Assembly: GCA_963783235.1 (NCBI GenBank)
Contig: CAWAMN010000001.1
Span: 2,390,542 to 2,454,541 of the forward strand
Direction: 5' to 3'
From: Thiohalomonas sp963783235
Lineage (GTDB): Bacteria; Pseudomonadota; Gammaproteobacteria; Thiohalomonadales; Thiohalomonadaceae
Length of the DNA: 64,000 bases
Shown here one piece after another: positions 37,410-46,437 of the stretch (the first letter of the stretch is position 1; every line of letters starts with the position of its first letter). Under the pieces are notes generated by a model. It saw only the letters and a program-made list of their open reading frames with translations. It did no database searches and was not told where the DNA came from. A program made the translations under genes and the position numbers.

Positions 37410-37670
37410 TCAGTCCTGACTTGACGCTCCAGGACCAGGCACGATCGCTCGAAGAAAACGGGAGGCCTCGATCGCCGGTACCGGTGGGCTGACGAGGTAG
37501 CCCTGTATTTCATGGCAGCCGCGCTCCTGTAGATAATAGGCCTGTCGGCCCGTTTCCACGCCTTCGGCAATCACACTCATTTTCAGTGTTCTCGCCATGC
37601 TGGTGATGGCCGCGGCAATGGCGGCTTTATCCGGCGCATGGGTAATGTCGCGGATGAAGGAGCGGTCGCC
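37410..37670 (-). pseudogene. C-terminal fragment of an EAL phosphodiesterase domain
   Basis: About 87 residues match the last third of an EAL domain: (I)DRSFIRDI, AIAAAITSMARTLKMSVIAEGVET, LQERGCHEIQGYLVSPPVPA. The upstream catalytic EAL motif, most metal ligands and any GGDEF domain are absent, and the frame upstream of about 37670 has no homology. It is therefore a truncated remnant of a c-di-GMP phosphodiesterase gene. The sequence differs from the intact EAL protein at 7915, so it is not a recent partial copy of that gene. Confidence 0.75.
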
Positions 37671-38359
37671 TCTCTCCAGACGCGCGCCTGGCGAATGGGT
37701 GTAGCGCATACACACGCGCCGAAAGCCGAACCCCATCTTCCCCTCCCCACATCGGTGTCACGGCACACTTCCTCTATGCAGCCGAAGCAAAAACGCGTCC
37801 ACTCTGGACTGGCGGAACTCGATTCGAGAAATCAAGAGAAAGGCCCATGTCGGGAGGGCGAAGTGGTCGACGCCAGTTCACCACCCCAACTGAGTTGACT
37901 GCAACCAATCGCACTTAACATTGATCTGAAACAAATATTCAATTCGAAGGATGCCCCTGGCCCGGCGGAGACTTCAGCACGGTTTCGCAACTGGATTTTT
38001 GACATTATCTATAAATCCCCCGGCAACGAGGCGGCGTGGTTCACTCTGAACCGCGCAGCGAGTTGGTTACGCGACTGCGGGAGCTCACCAAACAATCGGC
38101 TTTGCTGCTGGAGATCCTGCAGACTCTGGAAAGTGAGGCGATGATCGACAACGACTGGCGGGGAGAGAGGCAGACCCCACCAGAGTCCTCGGCAGCGACC
38201 CGGATGTTCCGATCGGCCCCGTCACGGTATTTGACGGCGGTTTTCGTCACGTTGCGACGACCCGACTCGGCTTCGATCCGCCGGAATCCACTCACCGCCC
38301 CGGGAAAAATCGGGAAGGCGGTCGTTCGCTACGCGCCCGATCTTGCCCATGATCTCCGA
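37671..38359. other. Non-coding stretch beyond the EAL remnant
   Basis: About 690 bases without a gene I can support. An open frame beginning at 38036 runs into the antisense of the GabT-like gene; its first 30 residues could form an amphipathic helix (LVTRLRELTKQSALLLEIL), but there is no ribosome-binding site and no recognisable domain. The stretch may contain more of the decayed EAL gene neighbourhood. Confidence 0.4.
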
Positions 38360-39640
38360 CTACCGGGAAGCCTCCAGCGCCTGCTCAAAGGTATCCACGG
38401 CCCGGTCGATTTGTTCTCGCTGCACGATGAGCGGCGGCAGCCAGCGTACGACCTGCCCGCCGTAGGCCCCGCAGCGAATCAGCAGGAGGTTGCGCCGTTC
38501 CGCTTCCTTGATGATGCGGGCAACGCGCTGGCCGTCGGGTTTACCGTCGCCGTCGGCGATCTCGGTGCCGATCATCAAGCCACGACCGCGGATATCGGCA
38601 ATCTCGGGATGGCGGCTGCGAACGTCTTCCAGCCGGGCCAAGAGGTGGGCCCCCTGCTCGGCAGCGTTATCCACCAGGCCCTCTTCATCCATCACGTCCA
38701 TGGTTGCCAGCGCTGCGGCACAGGCAACGGCGTTGCCACCGTATGTGCCGCCCTGGGAACCGGGCCAGCCCTGCTCCATCAGCGCCGATGAGGCGCCGAA
38801 GGCGGAAAGCGGAAAACCGCTGGCCAGGCCCTTGGCGGTAACGACAATATCGGGCTCGATACCAAAATGCTGGTGGCCCCAGAATTTTCCGGTCCGCCCG
38901 AAGCCCGCCTGCACTTCATCGGTCACCAGCAAGATTCCATGTCGATCACAGCGCTCGCGAAGCCCCTGCATGAAAGGGGAATTGGCGGGGATATAACCGG
39001 CCTCGCCCTGAATGGGCTCCACGAACATGGCGGCGGTCTCCCTGGGCGTGCTGATCGTGGCCAGTACATGGTCGAGTTCGCCCAGGCAGAAATCAGCCGC
39101 TTGCTCCTCGTCCCAGCCGTAGCGATGGGTATCCGGAAACGGCGAATAGACGACGCCGCCCATCATCGGCTGTAGACCCGCCCGCAGACCGACGCTCGAG
39201 CTGGTCATGCTGAGAGACCCCATGGTGCGACCATGAAAACCGCCGTGGAAGGCGATGAGATTCGGACGCTCCGTAGCGTGGCGCGCGAGTCGCATGGCGG
39301 CCTCGATGGCCTCGGTGCCGGCACTGGCGAAGAAAAAGGCGTCGATGGGGCCCGGCATTTTTTCGCCCAGGCGCTCCGTGAGGTCGACCAGGGGTTGGTG
39401 TCGCACGATGGCGTACTGGCCATGGATGAGGCTGGCGACCTGTCTCTGCGCCGCCTCCACCACTTTGGGATGACAGTGGCCCGTGCTCGTGACGCCGATG
39501 CCCGAGGTGAAGTCGAGGTAGCGTTCGCCATTGTCATCGTAGATCCAGACGCCTTCGCCGCGCACGGCCGTAATGTCCGATGACTGTTTCAGCAGAGGCG
39601 AAAGGCGGCCCCGGGCGCCGGCTTCGGTGTGCTTATTCAT
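38360..39640 (-). CDS. Class III aminotransferase, 4-aminobutyrate aminotransferase-like
   Basis: A 426-residue class III PLP aminotransferase. It has GIGVTSTGHCHP (about 47), SAGTEAIEAAMRLAR (about 106), FHGGFHGRTMGSLSMT (about 129), VTDEVQAGFGRTG (about 239) and the PLP Lys in TAKGLASGFP (about 268). Closest in type to GABA or related omega-amino acid aminotransferases, transferring the amino group to 2-oxoglutarate. The start at 39640 has GCAGGAG upstream and begins the conserved region; the frame extends 15 codons further. Together with the semialdehyde dehydrogenase and NAD-glutamate dehydrogenase it could complete a GABA route. The gene pairs in the same direction with the dehydrogenase at 39823. 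Confidence 0.82.
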   Translation of the reverse strand: MNKHTEAGARGRLSPLLKQSSDITAVRGEGVWIYDDNGERYLDFTSGIGVTSTGHCHPKVVEAAQRQVASLIHGQYAIVRHQPLVDLTERLGEKMPGPIDAFFFASAGTEAIEAAMRLARHATERPNLIAFHGGFHGRTMGSLSMTSSSVGLRAGLQPMMGGVVYSPFPDTHRYGWDEEQAADFCLGELDHVLATISTPRETAAMFVEPIQGEAGYIPANSPFMQGLRERCDRHGILLVTDEVQAGFGRTGKFWGHQHFGIEPDIVVTAKGLASGFPLSAFGASSALMEQGWPGSQGGTYGGNAVACAAALATMDVMDEEGLVDNAAEQGAHLLARLEDVRSRHPEIADIRGRGLMIGTEIADGDGKPDGQRVARIIKEAERRNLLLIRCGAYGGQVVRWLPPLIVQREQIDRAVDTFEQALEASR

Positions 39641-39822
39641 ACTGCAACTCCTGCTTTGGGCGCGGATGCCCTCGCCGTTGCGCATCCGTGCGACGTTTAC
39701 CCGTTGAGTCTAGAACCAATGTCCGCTGCGGTGCAGATCGCTCCCCCTTTTGGGAGGAAGCGCTCGATCGCGATGATCGGCGTCGAGGCTTCGCTTGCGG
39801 CGGGCTAACCAGGAGGCCCTCG

Positions 39823-40971
39823 CTACAGTCGCTGCAGGACACTTGCCGCAATCGCCCCACAACCTCGCGTTTCGCCCTGGTGATCACGCAGGTCCGACTC
39901 GACAGCGAGCCTCAGTCGGCGCGCGGCTTCGGTGGCGGACTCATCCTCCTCGCCCATCCAGTCGAGCATCATGGTCGTGGTCAGCAGCATGGCGCGCGGA
40001 TCGGCCAGGTCCTGACCGGCGATATCGGGTGCACTGCCGTGGGTCGGTTCGAACATGGGCGGTGCGCTACGATCCGACGGGTTGAGATTGCAGGAGGGGG
40101 CCACCCCCAGTCCGCCACAGAGCACTGCAGCCAGATCGGTGAGGATGTCGCCCTGCAGATTACTGGCCACCACCACATCGAATCGCCAGGGTGAGGTCAC
40201 GAATTTCATGCAGGCGGCATCCACCAGCTCATGGTGGGTATCGATATCGGGATAGTCTGCGGCGACCTCGGCAAAGATCTCGGTATACATCTCCCCCCAA
40301 TGTTTGAGGGCATTGCGCTTCGTCACCAGGCACACCTGGGCATCGCCGCCGTTGTCGGCGCCGAAACGCGGTGCGCGGTGTCCGGCCTTTCGCTCCTCCG
40401 CCCGCTGCCGCGCTCGCTCGAAGGCGTGCCGAAACAGGCGTTCGGTCGCAAAGCGGGTAAATACCTCCACCTGAGTGGCGACTTCGTGCCCGGTCCCGGG
40501 AGCCGTCCGCCCGCCCTGGCCGATATATTCGCCTTCGCTGTTCTCCCGGATCACCAGCATGTCGATGGAATCGGCTCTTCCGTCGGCCAGATAGCGGGGG
40601 GCTCCCTCCAGCGACAATGCCGGGCGTTCGCAGACCCACTGATCGAACCCCTGGCGGATGGAAAGGATCGGCGACAGGGAGACCGCATCCGGCAAGTGAT
40701 AGCGCTGCGGATCGCCGGCCGGTCCCGGATCGCCCAGGGCGCCCAGAAGCAGCGCGTCGAAGCCGGCCAGCCGATCGTGCCAATCTTGCGGCATCATTCG
40801 CCCGTGCGCGCGGTGATAAGCCGTTGCGGGCCACTCCAATTCGCTCAGTTCCAACTCCGGACCGCCGTCCTTCATCAACTGCTTCAGTGCCTTCACCGCA
40901 ACCGGCATCACTTCGCGTCCCACCCCGTCCCCGGGCGCAACCGCGATACGCCAGCGAGTCCTTGTGTTCAT
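39823..40971 (-). CDS. Isocitrate/isopropylmalate dehydrogenase family, tartrate dehydrogenase-like
   Basis: A 382-residue NAD-dependent beta-decarboxylating dehydrogenase. The family shows as VAPGDGVGREV at the start, the substrate-binding loop with ENSEGEYIGQGG (about 140), KRNALKHWG (about 220) and the Asp metal site in NLQGDILTDLAA (about 270), with EPTHGSAPDIAG close to the end. The insert and sequence are closer to tartrate/D-malate dehydrogenases (TtuC type) than to LeuB. It oxidises a 2-hydroxy acid with decarboxylation. A GGGAGG site precedes the ATG. It may share a transcript with the aminotransferase about 180 bases downstream. Confidence 0.82.
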   Translation of the reverse strand: MNTRTRWRIAVAPGDGVGREVMPVAVKALKQLMKDGGPELELSELEWPATAYHRAHGRMMPQDWHDRLAGFDALLLGALGDPGPAGDPQRYHLPDAVSLSPILSIRQGFDQWVCERPALSLEGAPRYLADGRADSIDMLVIRENSEGEYIGQGGRTAPGTGHEVATQVEVFTRFATERLFRHAFERARQRAEERKAGHRAPRFGADNGGDAQVCLVTKRNALKHWGEMYTEIFAEVAADYPDIDTHHELVDAACMKFVTSPWRFDVVVASNLQGDILTDLAAVLCGGLGVAPSCNLNPSDRSAPPMFEPTHGSAPDIAGQDLADPRAMLLTTTMMLDWMGEEDESATEAARRLRLAVESDLRDHQGETRGCGAIAASVLQRL

Positions 40972-41131
40972 CTAACCTCCCTGCCGCTTGGTCGGGTATG
41001 ACTCAAGGCTAGACGAGCTTTTCGGCTTTCTGGTCGGCACCGCTCGACTACAACGGTCGTTGACGCGTCCCATGGCCCATTGGCCTACAGTGAAAGGCAG
41101 AGAATGCAAAACCGAAACCATGGAAGGAACG

Positions 41132-44100
41132 ATGGGACTGCCACGTACCACGGAAGAGAAAAAGCACTCCCTTGTCGATCAGGTCGCCACTCGAATACGG
41201 GACAAATGCCCTCCTCCCCAGGCGATTCCGATCGAGGCTTTCTCCCGCGAATACTACCGGCGCGTCGGACCGGATGATCTGATCGGTCGCAGCCTTCTGG
41301 ACCTCTATGGCGCGGCACTCGCTCATTGGAACCTGGCCAATCGCCGACATCAGGGCGAGCGCCTGATCCGGGTCTACAATCCGCGGGTCGAGGAGCACGG
41401 ATGGCACTCGACTCATACGATCGTTGAGATCGTTCAGGACGATATGCCGTTTCTGGTCGACTCGGCCCGGATGGAGCTCAACCGTAAAGGCCTGACGGTT
41501 CATCTCATCATTCATCCGGTGATGAATGTCCGCCGCAACGCCCAGGGGCAACTCATCGATGTGCTCCCCGAGGGCGGTGAAGATGACCACTCCGAGGCGG
41601 AAGCCTTCATGCATTTCGAAATCGATCGGCAGACCGATCCCGGAATGCTGGCCACTCTCAGGAACGGCCTCAACCGGGTACTCGACGATGTGGCGACGGC
41701 TGTGGAGGATTGGCCCTCGATGCGTAACCGGTTGTCCGAAGCCCTCGAAGCGTTTGACCGACAGCCACCGCCGATCGATCCGTCCGAGCTTGAGGAGACC
41801 AAGGCCTTTCTTGGTTGGCTGGACGAGGACAGCTTCACCTTTTTGGGATACCGGCAATATACCCTGGAGGATCAGGAGGGTGAAAAGCATTTACGACTTG
41901 TCCCCGAGACCGGTCTCGGGATCGCAAGAGAGCCGCGCACACCGGTTCTGTCCGAGAGCTTCGAGCGGCTCCCTTCGCAACTTCGCAAACTGGCCGTCCG
42001 CTCCGATCCGCTGATCCTGACCAAAGGCAGTTCCCGAGCCACCGTCCACCGACCCGGTTATCTGGACTATGTGGGTGTAAGGATTTTTGACGACCATGGC
42101 AACGTCACCGGGGAGAGGCGTTTCCTGGGACGCTACACCTCGGGAGCCTACACCAGTCGGCCGACCGAAATCCCGTTGCTTAGAAGCAAGGTGCAACAGG
42201 TCATGGCACAGTCGGGCTTTCGCCCCGGAAGCCATTCCGCAAAGGCGCTTCTGAATATCGTCGAAACGCTACCGCGCGACGAGCTGTTCCAGAGCAGCGC
42301 GACGGAACTGTTCGATGTTGCAACCGGGATACTGCATCTCCAGGAGCGTCAGCAGATTCGTCTCCTGATCCGTCGCGACCCCTATCACCGTTTTCTCTCC
42401 TGCCTGGTCTATCTGCCGAGGGAGGGCTTCAACACCGACGTGCGGCTAAAGGTGCAGGAGGTGATGCGCGAAGCGTTCGATGCGGTCCACATGGACTTCG
42501 ACGTTTCCATTTCCGAATCACAACTGGCGCGTCTGTATCTGACCGTTCACACGGACGGCACGGTTCCCGATTACGATGTCAGAGAGATCGAGCGGCGCAT
42601 CGTCGAGGTAACGCGCTCCTGGGCCGAGGCGCTGCACACGGCACTGCTCCAGGAGCTGGGTGAGGAGAAAGGGAATCGGCTTTTCTCGCGTTATCGAAAG
42701 GCCTTCCCTTCCTCCTATTGCGAGGAGTATACGGCGCCGGTCGCCGTACGCGACATTCGGGAAATGGAAGCCCTGCGCGGTGAAGGCATCGGCATTCAGC
42801 TCTATCATCCGCTGGAAGCCCCGGCGGGCCATTTGCGAATAAAACTGTTTCGTCAGAGACGGCCCATTTCACTCTCGACGGTCTTGCCCATGCTGGAGAA
42901 CATGGGGGTCAGCGTGTCGGATGAAAGGCCGCATGAGGTCCGACCCCACCGGGGGACTCCGGTTTGGATCCATGACCTGGGCATGGAATTCCATCAGAAC
43001 GAATCGGTAGAGCCCGAGTCCGTACGCCACCATTTTCACGAAGCGTTCGCCAGGGTTTGGGACGGTCGGGTGGAAAACGATGGATTCAACCGCCTGGTTC
43101 TCCATGCTCACTGCACCTGGCGTCAGGCCGTGATGCTGCGGAGCTATTGCAAATACCTGCTGCAAACCGATTTCCCGTTCAGTCAGCGCTACATGGAACA
43201 GGTCCTGGTCAGTCGCGTACAGATCACCCGTATGCTGATCGACCTCTTCCAGGCGCGATTCGATCCCGCCGGTCAGAAGACCTCGGCCGATCGCAGCGCG
43301 CGCCTGGCCGATTCCGTCGAACGCTCGCTGGAGGACATTCCCAACCTGGATGAAGATCGGATCCTGCGGCGGTTCTATCAGCTGATCCTGTCCAGCCTGA
43401 GGACCAACTATTACCAGTTTGGTCACCCGGAGAAGGACTATCTCGCATTCAAGCTGGATCCGACCCAATTGCCCGATATCCAGGAGCCCCGTCCGCGCTT
43501 TGAGATCTTCGTCTACTCGCCCCGCGTCGAAGCGGTCCACCTCCGGGGCGGGAAAGTCGCGCGCGGCGGTATCCGCTGGTCCGACAGACCCGAGGATTTC
43601 CGGACTGAAGTCTTCGGACTCATGAAAGCCCAGATGGTCAAGAATGCCGTCATCGTCCCGGTCGGTGCCAAAGGCGGATTCGTGGTCAAACGGCCACCGG
43701 CGGATCCCGTCGCACTGAAAGAGGAGGTGGCCGCCTGTTACAGCACCTTCATCCGCGGTCTGCTGGATCTCACCGACAATCGCGATGGCGATAATACGGC
43801 TATCCCGCCCCCCAAGACCGTCCGACACGATGAGGACGACCCCTACCTGGTGGTCGCGGCCGATAAAGGCACGGCAACCTTTTCGGATCTCGCCAACAGT
43901 ATCTCGGCCGAATACCGCTTCTGGCTGGGAGATGCATTCGCCTCGGGCGGCTCTACCGGCTACGACCACAAGAAGATGGGCATTACCGCTCGGGGTGCCT
44001 GGGTATCGGTCGAACGCCACTTCCGGGAGATCGGAATCAACAGTCAATCGCAGGATTTCACCGTCGCCGGGATCGGTGGAATGAACGGCGATGTATTCGG

Positions 44101-45967
44101 CAACGGGATGCTTCTTTCGCTTCACATCCAACTGGTCGCCGCGTTCAGCCACAAACACATTTTCCTGGACCCGCGCCCGGATCCGGAGACAAGCTTTGCG
44201 GAGAGGGAGCGACTTTTTCACCTGCCGGGTTCCTGGTCCGATTATGACGTCGATCTCATTTCAGAGGGCGGAGGCATCTTTTCCCGATCGGCCAAATCGA
44301 TTCCCCTCTCGCCACAGGTTCGCTCTTTGCTGGACACGGATAGGAGAGCGATGCCCCCCAATGAGCTCATACGAGCGATCCTCAAGGCGCCGGTCGACCT
44401 GCTTTGGAACGGCGGCATCGGCACCTTTGTGAAGGCATCGGACGAAAGCGACGACGATGTCGGCGACCGCGCCAATGACAGCATTCGCGTCAATGCCCGG
44501 GAACTGCACTGCCGGGTGATCGCAGAGGGCGGAAACCTGGGTCTGACTCAGGCCGCCCGAATCGAGTACGCCCGGCATGGGGGCCGCATCAACACCGACT
44601 TCATCGACAATTCAGGCGGCGTCGACTGTTCCGACCATGAGGTGAACATCAAGATCCTTCTTCATGATCCGGTCAGGGATGGCCGGCTTGCGGTCGAACG
44701 GCGAAACGGTTTGCTGTCGGATATGACCGAAGAGGTGGCGAACACCGTCCTGCGAAACAACTATCAGCAAACGGAAGCGCTTTCGATGAGCGAGCATCAC
44801 GCCGCCGATCTACTGCCGGAACACAGTGCGTTCATGCGGTCGCTGGAAAAACGCAACTATCTGGAGCGGAGCACCTGGAACCTTCCCGATGACGATTCGC
44901 TCGAAACGCGACGCTTGTCGGGACAAGGATTGACCCGTCCTGAGCTTGCGGTACTGCTCTCCTATAGCAAAATCGTGCTGTTCGACGATCTGCTCGAATC
45001 CAACGTCAGTAGCGACCCGAGCCTGGCGGAAGAGCTGGGTGAATACTTTCCGAAACCGATCGTCGAGGGCTACTGCGACGAGATCGGCCAGCATCGTCTT
45101 CGCCCCGAGATCATTGCAACGTTCATCGCCAACAACCTGGTCAACCGCCTCGGAATAACGGCGGTCCACCGAATCGAAGAGCTATCGGGAAGCGGGGCAC
45201 CCGACATTGCCCGCGCTTTCATGGCCTGTCGAAGGGTGTTCGACCTGCCCGGCCTTTGGGACGCTGTTGCTGCGCTGGACAACAAGATGGAGGCCAGACA
45301 CCAGCTGCATCTGCTGGAAGAGGTCCGCAAGCTCGCCCGACGTGCGACGCTCTGGCTTTTGCGCAATCGGGGAAAACCCCTCGATGTGGCCGCGGCCGTA
45401 GACACCTATCAGCAAGGGGTGATCACGCTCGGCGAAAAATTGTTCGATCTCGTCGATCCCGCGGATCACAGTTATCTGGAGGAACGGAAAAATGCCTTTC
45501 TCGAACGAGGCTTGTCGCCCGACGCGGCATCCCGGTTCGCCGCCCTTCCTCTGCTGTTCTCCGGATTGGACATCGCCAATGTCGCTGCCCATCTGCAGAT
45601 CCCGATAGAACGCGTATCACGCCTCTACTTTGCTCTGGGAGCCGCACTGGGCATGCAGTGGCTGCGTGAGCAGATTGGATCGCTCCCGGCGGAAGACCAC
45701 TGGTCGCGGCTGGCCCGCGAGGCCCTGCGCGATGAACTGTTCCGACTGCACCGCAAGCTGACCATCGAAGCGTTGCAGACCAGCCCGGAGGAGGAGGAGC
45801 CGCAGGCCCTCGTTTCCGATTGGGCCGGGGCCAACCCCTGCGCCGTGGAGCATTATCAGCGGAGAGTGGAACAGTTTCGCGCCGCGCCGAGCGCCAATTT
45901 TGCCTTACTGAGCGTGGCGCTCAATGAACTCAGAAAGCTGTCGGGAGATTCAGAAAAGTATCGCTAG
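41132..45967 (+). CDS. NAD-specific glutamate dehydrogenase, large (GDH-180) type
   Basis: A 1611-residue protein matching the 180-kDa class of NAD-glutamate dehydrogenases, which convert glutamate to 2-oxoglutarate and ammonia in catabolism. An N-terminal regulatory half (ACT-like and helical regions, about 1-700) precedes the catalytic core, with KAQMVKNAVIVPVGAKGGFVVK (about 830-850), FSDLANSIS, YDHKKMGITARGAW and DVFGNGMLLS, and a long C-terminal helical domain. Full length for the class. The ATG at 41132 follows GGAAGGA; upstream in-frame starts lack signals. It regenerates 2-oxoglutarate for the two aminotransferases here. The small membrane gene and cox operon follow within 50 bases. 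Confidence 0.93.
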   Translation: MGLPRTTEEKKHSLVDQVATRIRDKCPPPQAIPIEAFSREYYRRVGPDDLIGRSLLDLYGAALAHWNLANRRHQGERLIRVYNPRVEEHGWHSTHTIVEIVQDDMPFLVDSARMELNRKGLTVHLIIHPVMNVRRNAQGQLIDVLPEGGEDDHSEAEAFMHFEIDRQTDPGMLATLRNGLNRVLDDVATAVEDWPSMRNRLSEALEAFDRQPPPIDPSELEETKAFLGWLDEDSFTFLGYRQYTLEDQEGEKHLRLVPETGLGIAREPRTPVLSESFERLPSQLRKLAVRSDPLILTKGSSRATVHRPGYLDYVGVRIFDDHGNVTGERRFLGRYTSGAYTSRPTEIPLLRSKVQQVMAQSGFRPGSHSAKALLNIVETLPRDELFQSSATELFDVATGILHLQERQQIRLLIRRDPYHRFLSCLVYLPREGFNTDVRLKVQEVMREAFDAVHMDFDVSISESQLARLYLTVHTDGTVPDYDVREIERRIVEVTRSWAEALHTALLQELGEEKGNRLFSRYRKAFPSSYCEEYTAPVAVRDIREMEALRGEGIGIQLYHPLEAPAGHLRIKLFRQRRPISLSTVLPMLENMGVSVSDERPHEVRPHRGTPVWIHDLGMEFHQNESVEPESVRHHFHEAFARVWDGRVENDGFNRLVLHAHCTWRQAVMLRSYCKYLLQTDFPFSQRYMEQVLVSRVQITRMLIDLFQARFDPAGQKTSADRSARLADSVERSLEDIPNLDEDRILRRFYQLILSSLRTNYYQFGHPEKDYLAFKLDPTQLPDIQEPRPRFEIFVYSPRVEAVHLRGGKVARGGIRWSDRPEDFRTEVFGLMKAQMVKNAVIVPVGAKGGFVVKRPPADPVALKEEVAACYSTFIRGLLDLTDNRDGDNTAIPPPKTVRHDEDDPYLVVAADKGTATFSDLANSISAEYRFWLGDAFASGGSTGYDHKKMGITARGAWVSVERHFREIGINSQSQDFTVAGIGGMNGDVFGNGMLLSLHIQLVAAFSHKHIFLDPRPDPETSFAERERLFHLPGSWSDYDVDLISEGGGIFSRSAKSIPLSPQVRSLLDTDRRAMPPNELIRAILKAPVDLLWNGGIGTFVKASDESDDDVGDRANDSIRVNARELHCRVIAEGGNLGLTQAARIEYARHGGRINTDFIDNSGGVDCSDHEVNIKILLHDPVRDGRLAVERRNGLLSDMTEEVANTVLRNNYQQTEALSMSEHHAADLLPEHSAFMRSLEKRNYLERSTWNLPDDDSLETRRLSGQGLTRPELAVLLSYSKIVLFDDLLESNVSSDPSLAEELGEYFPKPIVEGYCDEIGQHRLRPEIIATFIANNLVNRLGITAVHRIEELSGSGAPDIARAFMACRRVFDLPGLWDAVAALDNKMEARHQLHLLEEVRKLARRATLWLLRNRGKPLDVAAAVDTYQQGVITLGEKLFDLVDPADHSYLEERKNAFLERGLSPDAASRFAALPLLFSGLDIANVAAHLQIPIERVSRLYFALGAALGMQWLREQIGSLPAEDHWSRLAREALRDELFRLHRKLTIEALQTSPEEEEPQALVSDWAGANPCAVEHYQRRVEQFRAAPSANFALLSVALNELRKLSGDSEKYR

Positions 45968-46014
45968 ACATTGGACGTGAACTCGGTGCCCATAAACAAG
46001 GGAGGGTGGGAGCT

Positions 46015-46245
46015 ATGGGAGTGGTCACCATCAAGACGGGAGTTGCCTGCAAATGGACCGGTGCCTGGCTGCTTGTCACGTCGGGTCTTCTTCTTTACGG
46101 CGAAACCGCACCCAGTGTCTTGTTCCCGGATTTCAGGCCAACGGTTGCCGTTCTACTGCTGGGAAGCGTTGTTTACGCAATGGGGTGCATCTGCTGTGGC
46201 AGGGCCGGCGGCAGGGCGCTGCGACAGCCAACAAGGAAAAGCTGA
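46015..46245 (+). CDS. Small two-segment membrane protein of unknown function, upstream of cox genes
   Basis: A 76-residue protein with two hydrophobic segments (about 11-31 and 42-60), a C-I-C-C cluster just after the second, and a basic tail. GGGAGGG lies eight bases before the ATG, a strong translation signal. No family is recognised. Position, 47 bases after the glutamate dehydrogenase and 190 before coxB on the same strand, makes co-expression with the oxidase possible. The CICC cluster could bind copper or form disulfides, but this is speculation from composition only. Confidence 0.55.
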   Translation: MGVVTIKTGVACKWTGAWLLVTSGLLLYGETAPSVLFPDFRPTVAVLLLGSVVYAMGCICCGRAGGRALRQPTRKS

Positions 46246-46338
46246 AAACAAAGGCCGGTTTCGTCGCAACCAAAGGTGCAATGGCCGTGCGAGTCTTAAC
46301 GCCGCGGAGGCGCCCCTGCCGGGATAACCGGTAGTAGC

Positions 46339-46367
46339 GCTGCAGTGGCAGGCAGCAATACTGCAGC
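46339..46367. promoter_or_regulatory. Inverted repeat upstream of coxB
   Basis: A perfect eight-base inverted repeat GCTGCAGT / ACTGCAGC with a 13-base spacer, 71-99 bases before the coxB start. It may be an operator or RNA hairpin; there is no other evidence. Confidence 0.3.
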
Positions 46368-46437
46368 TATTCTGAATGAAACAGGGAAAATGTTCCGGAT
46401 CCCATTCGGGACGTCTGGCAAGTCATCGAGGAACGCC

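Noticed and set aside
38036..38295. Open frame with an amphipathic start
   Set aside because: No ribosome-binding site or homology, and it runs into the antisense of the aminotransferase gene.
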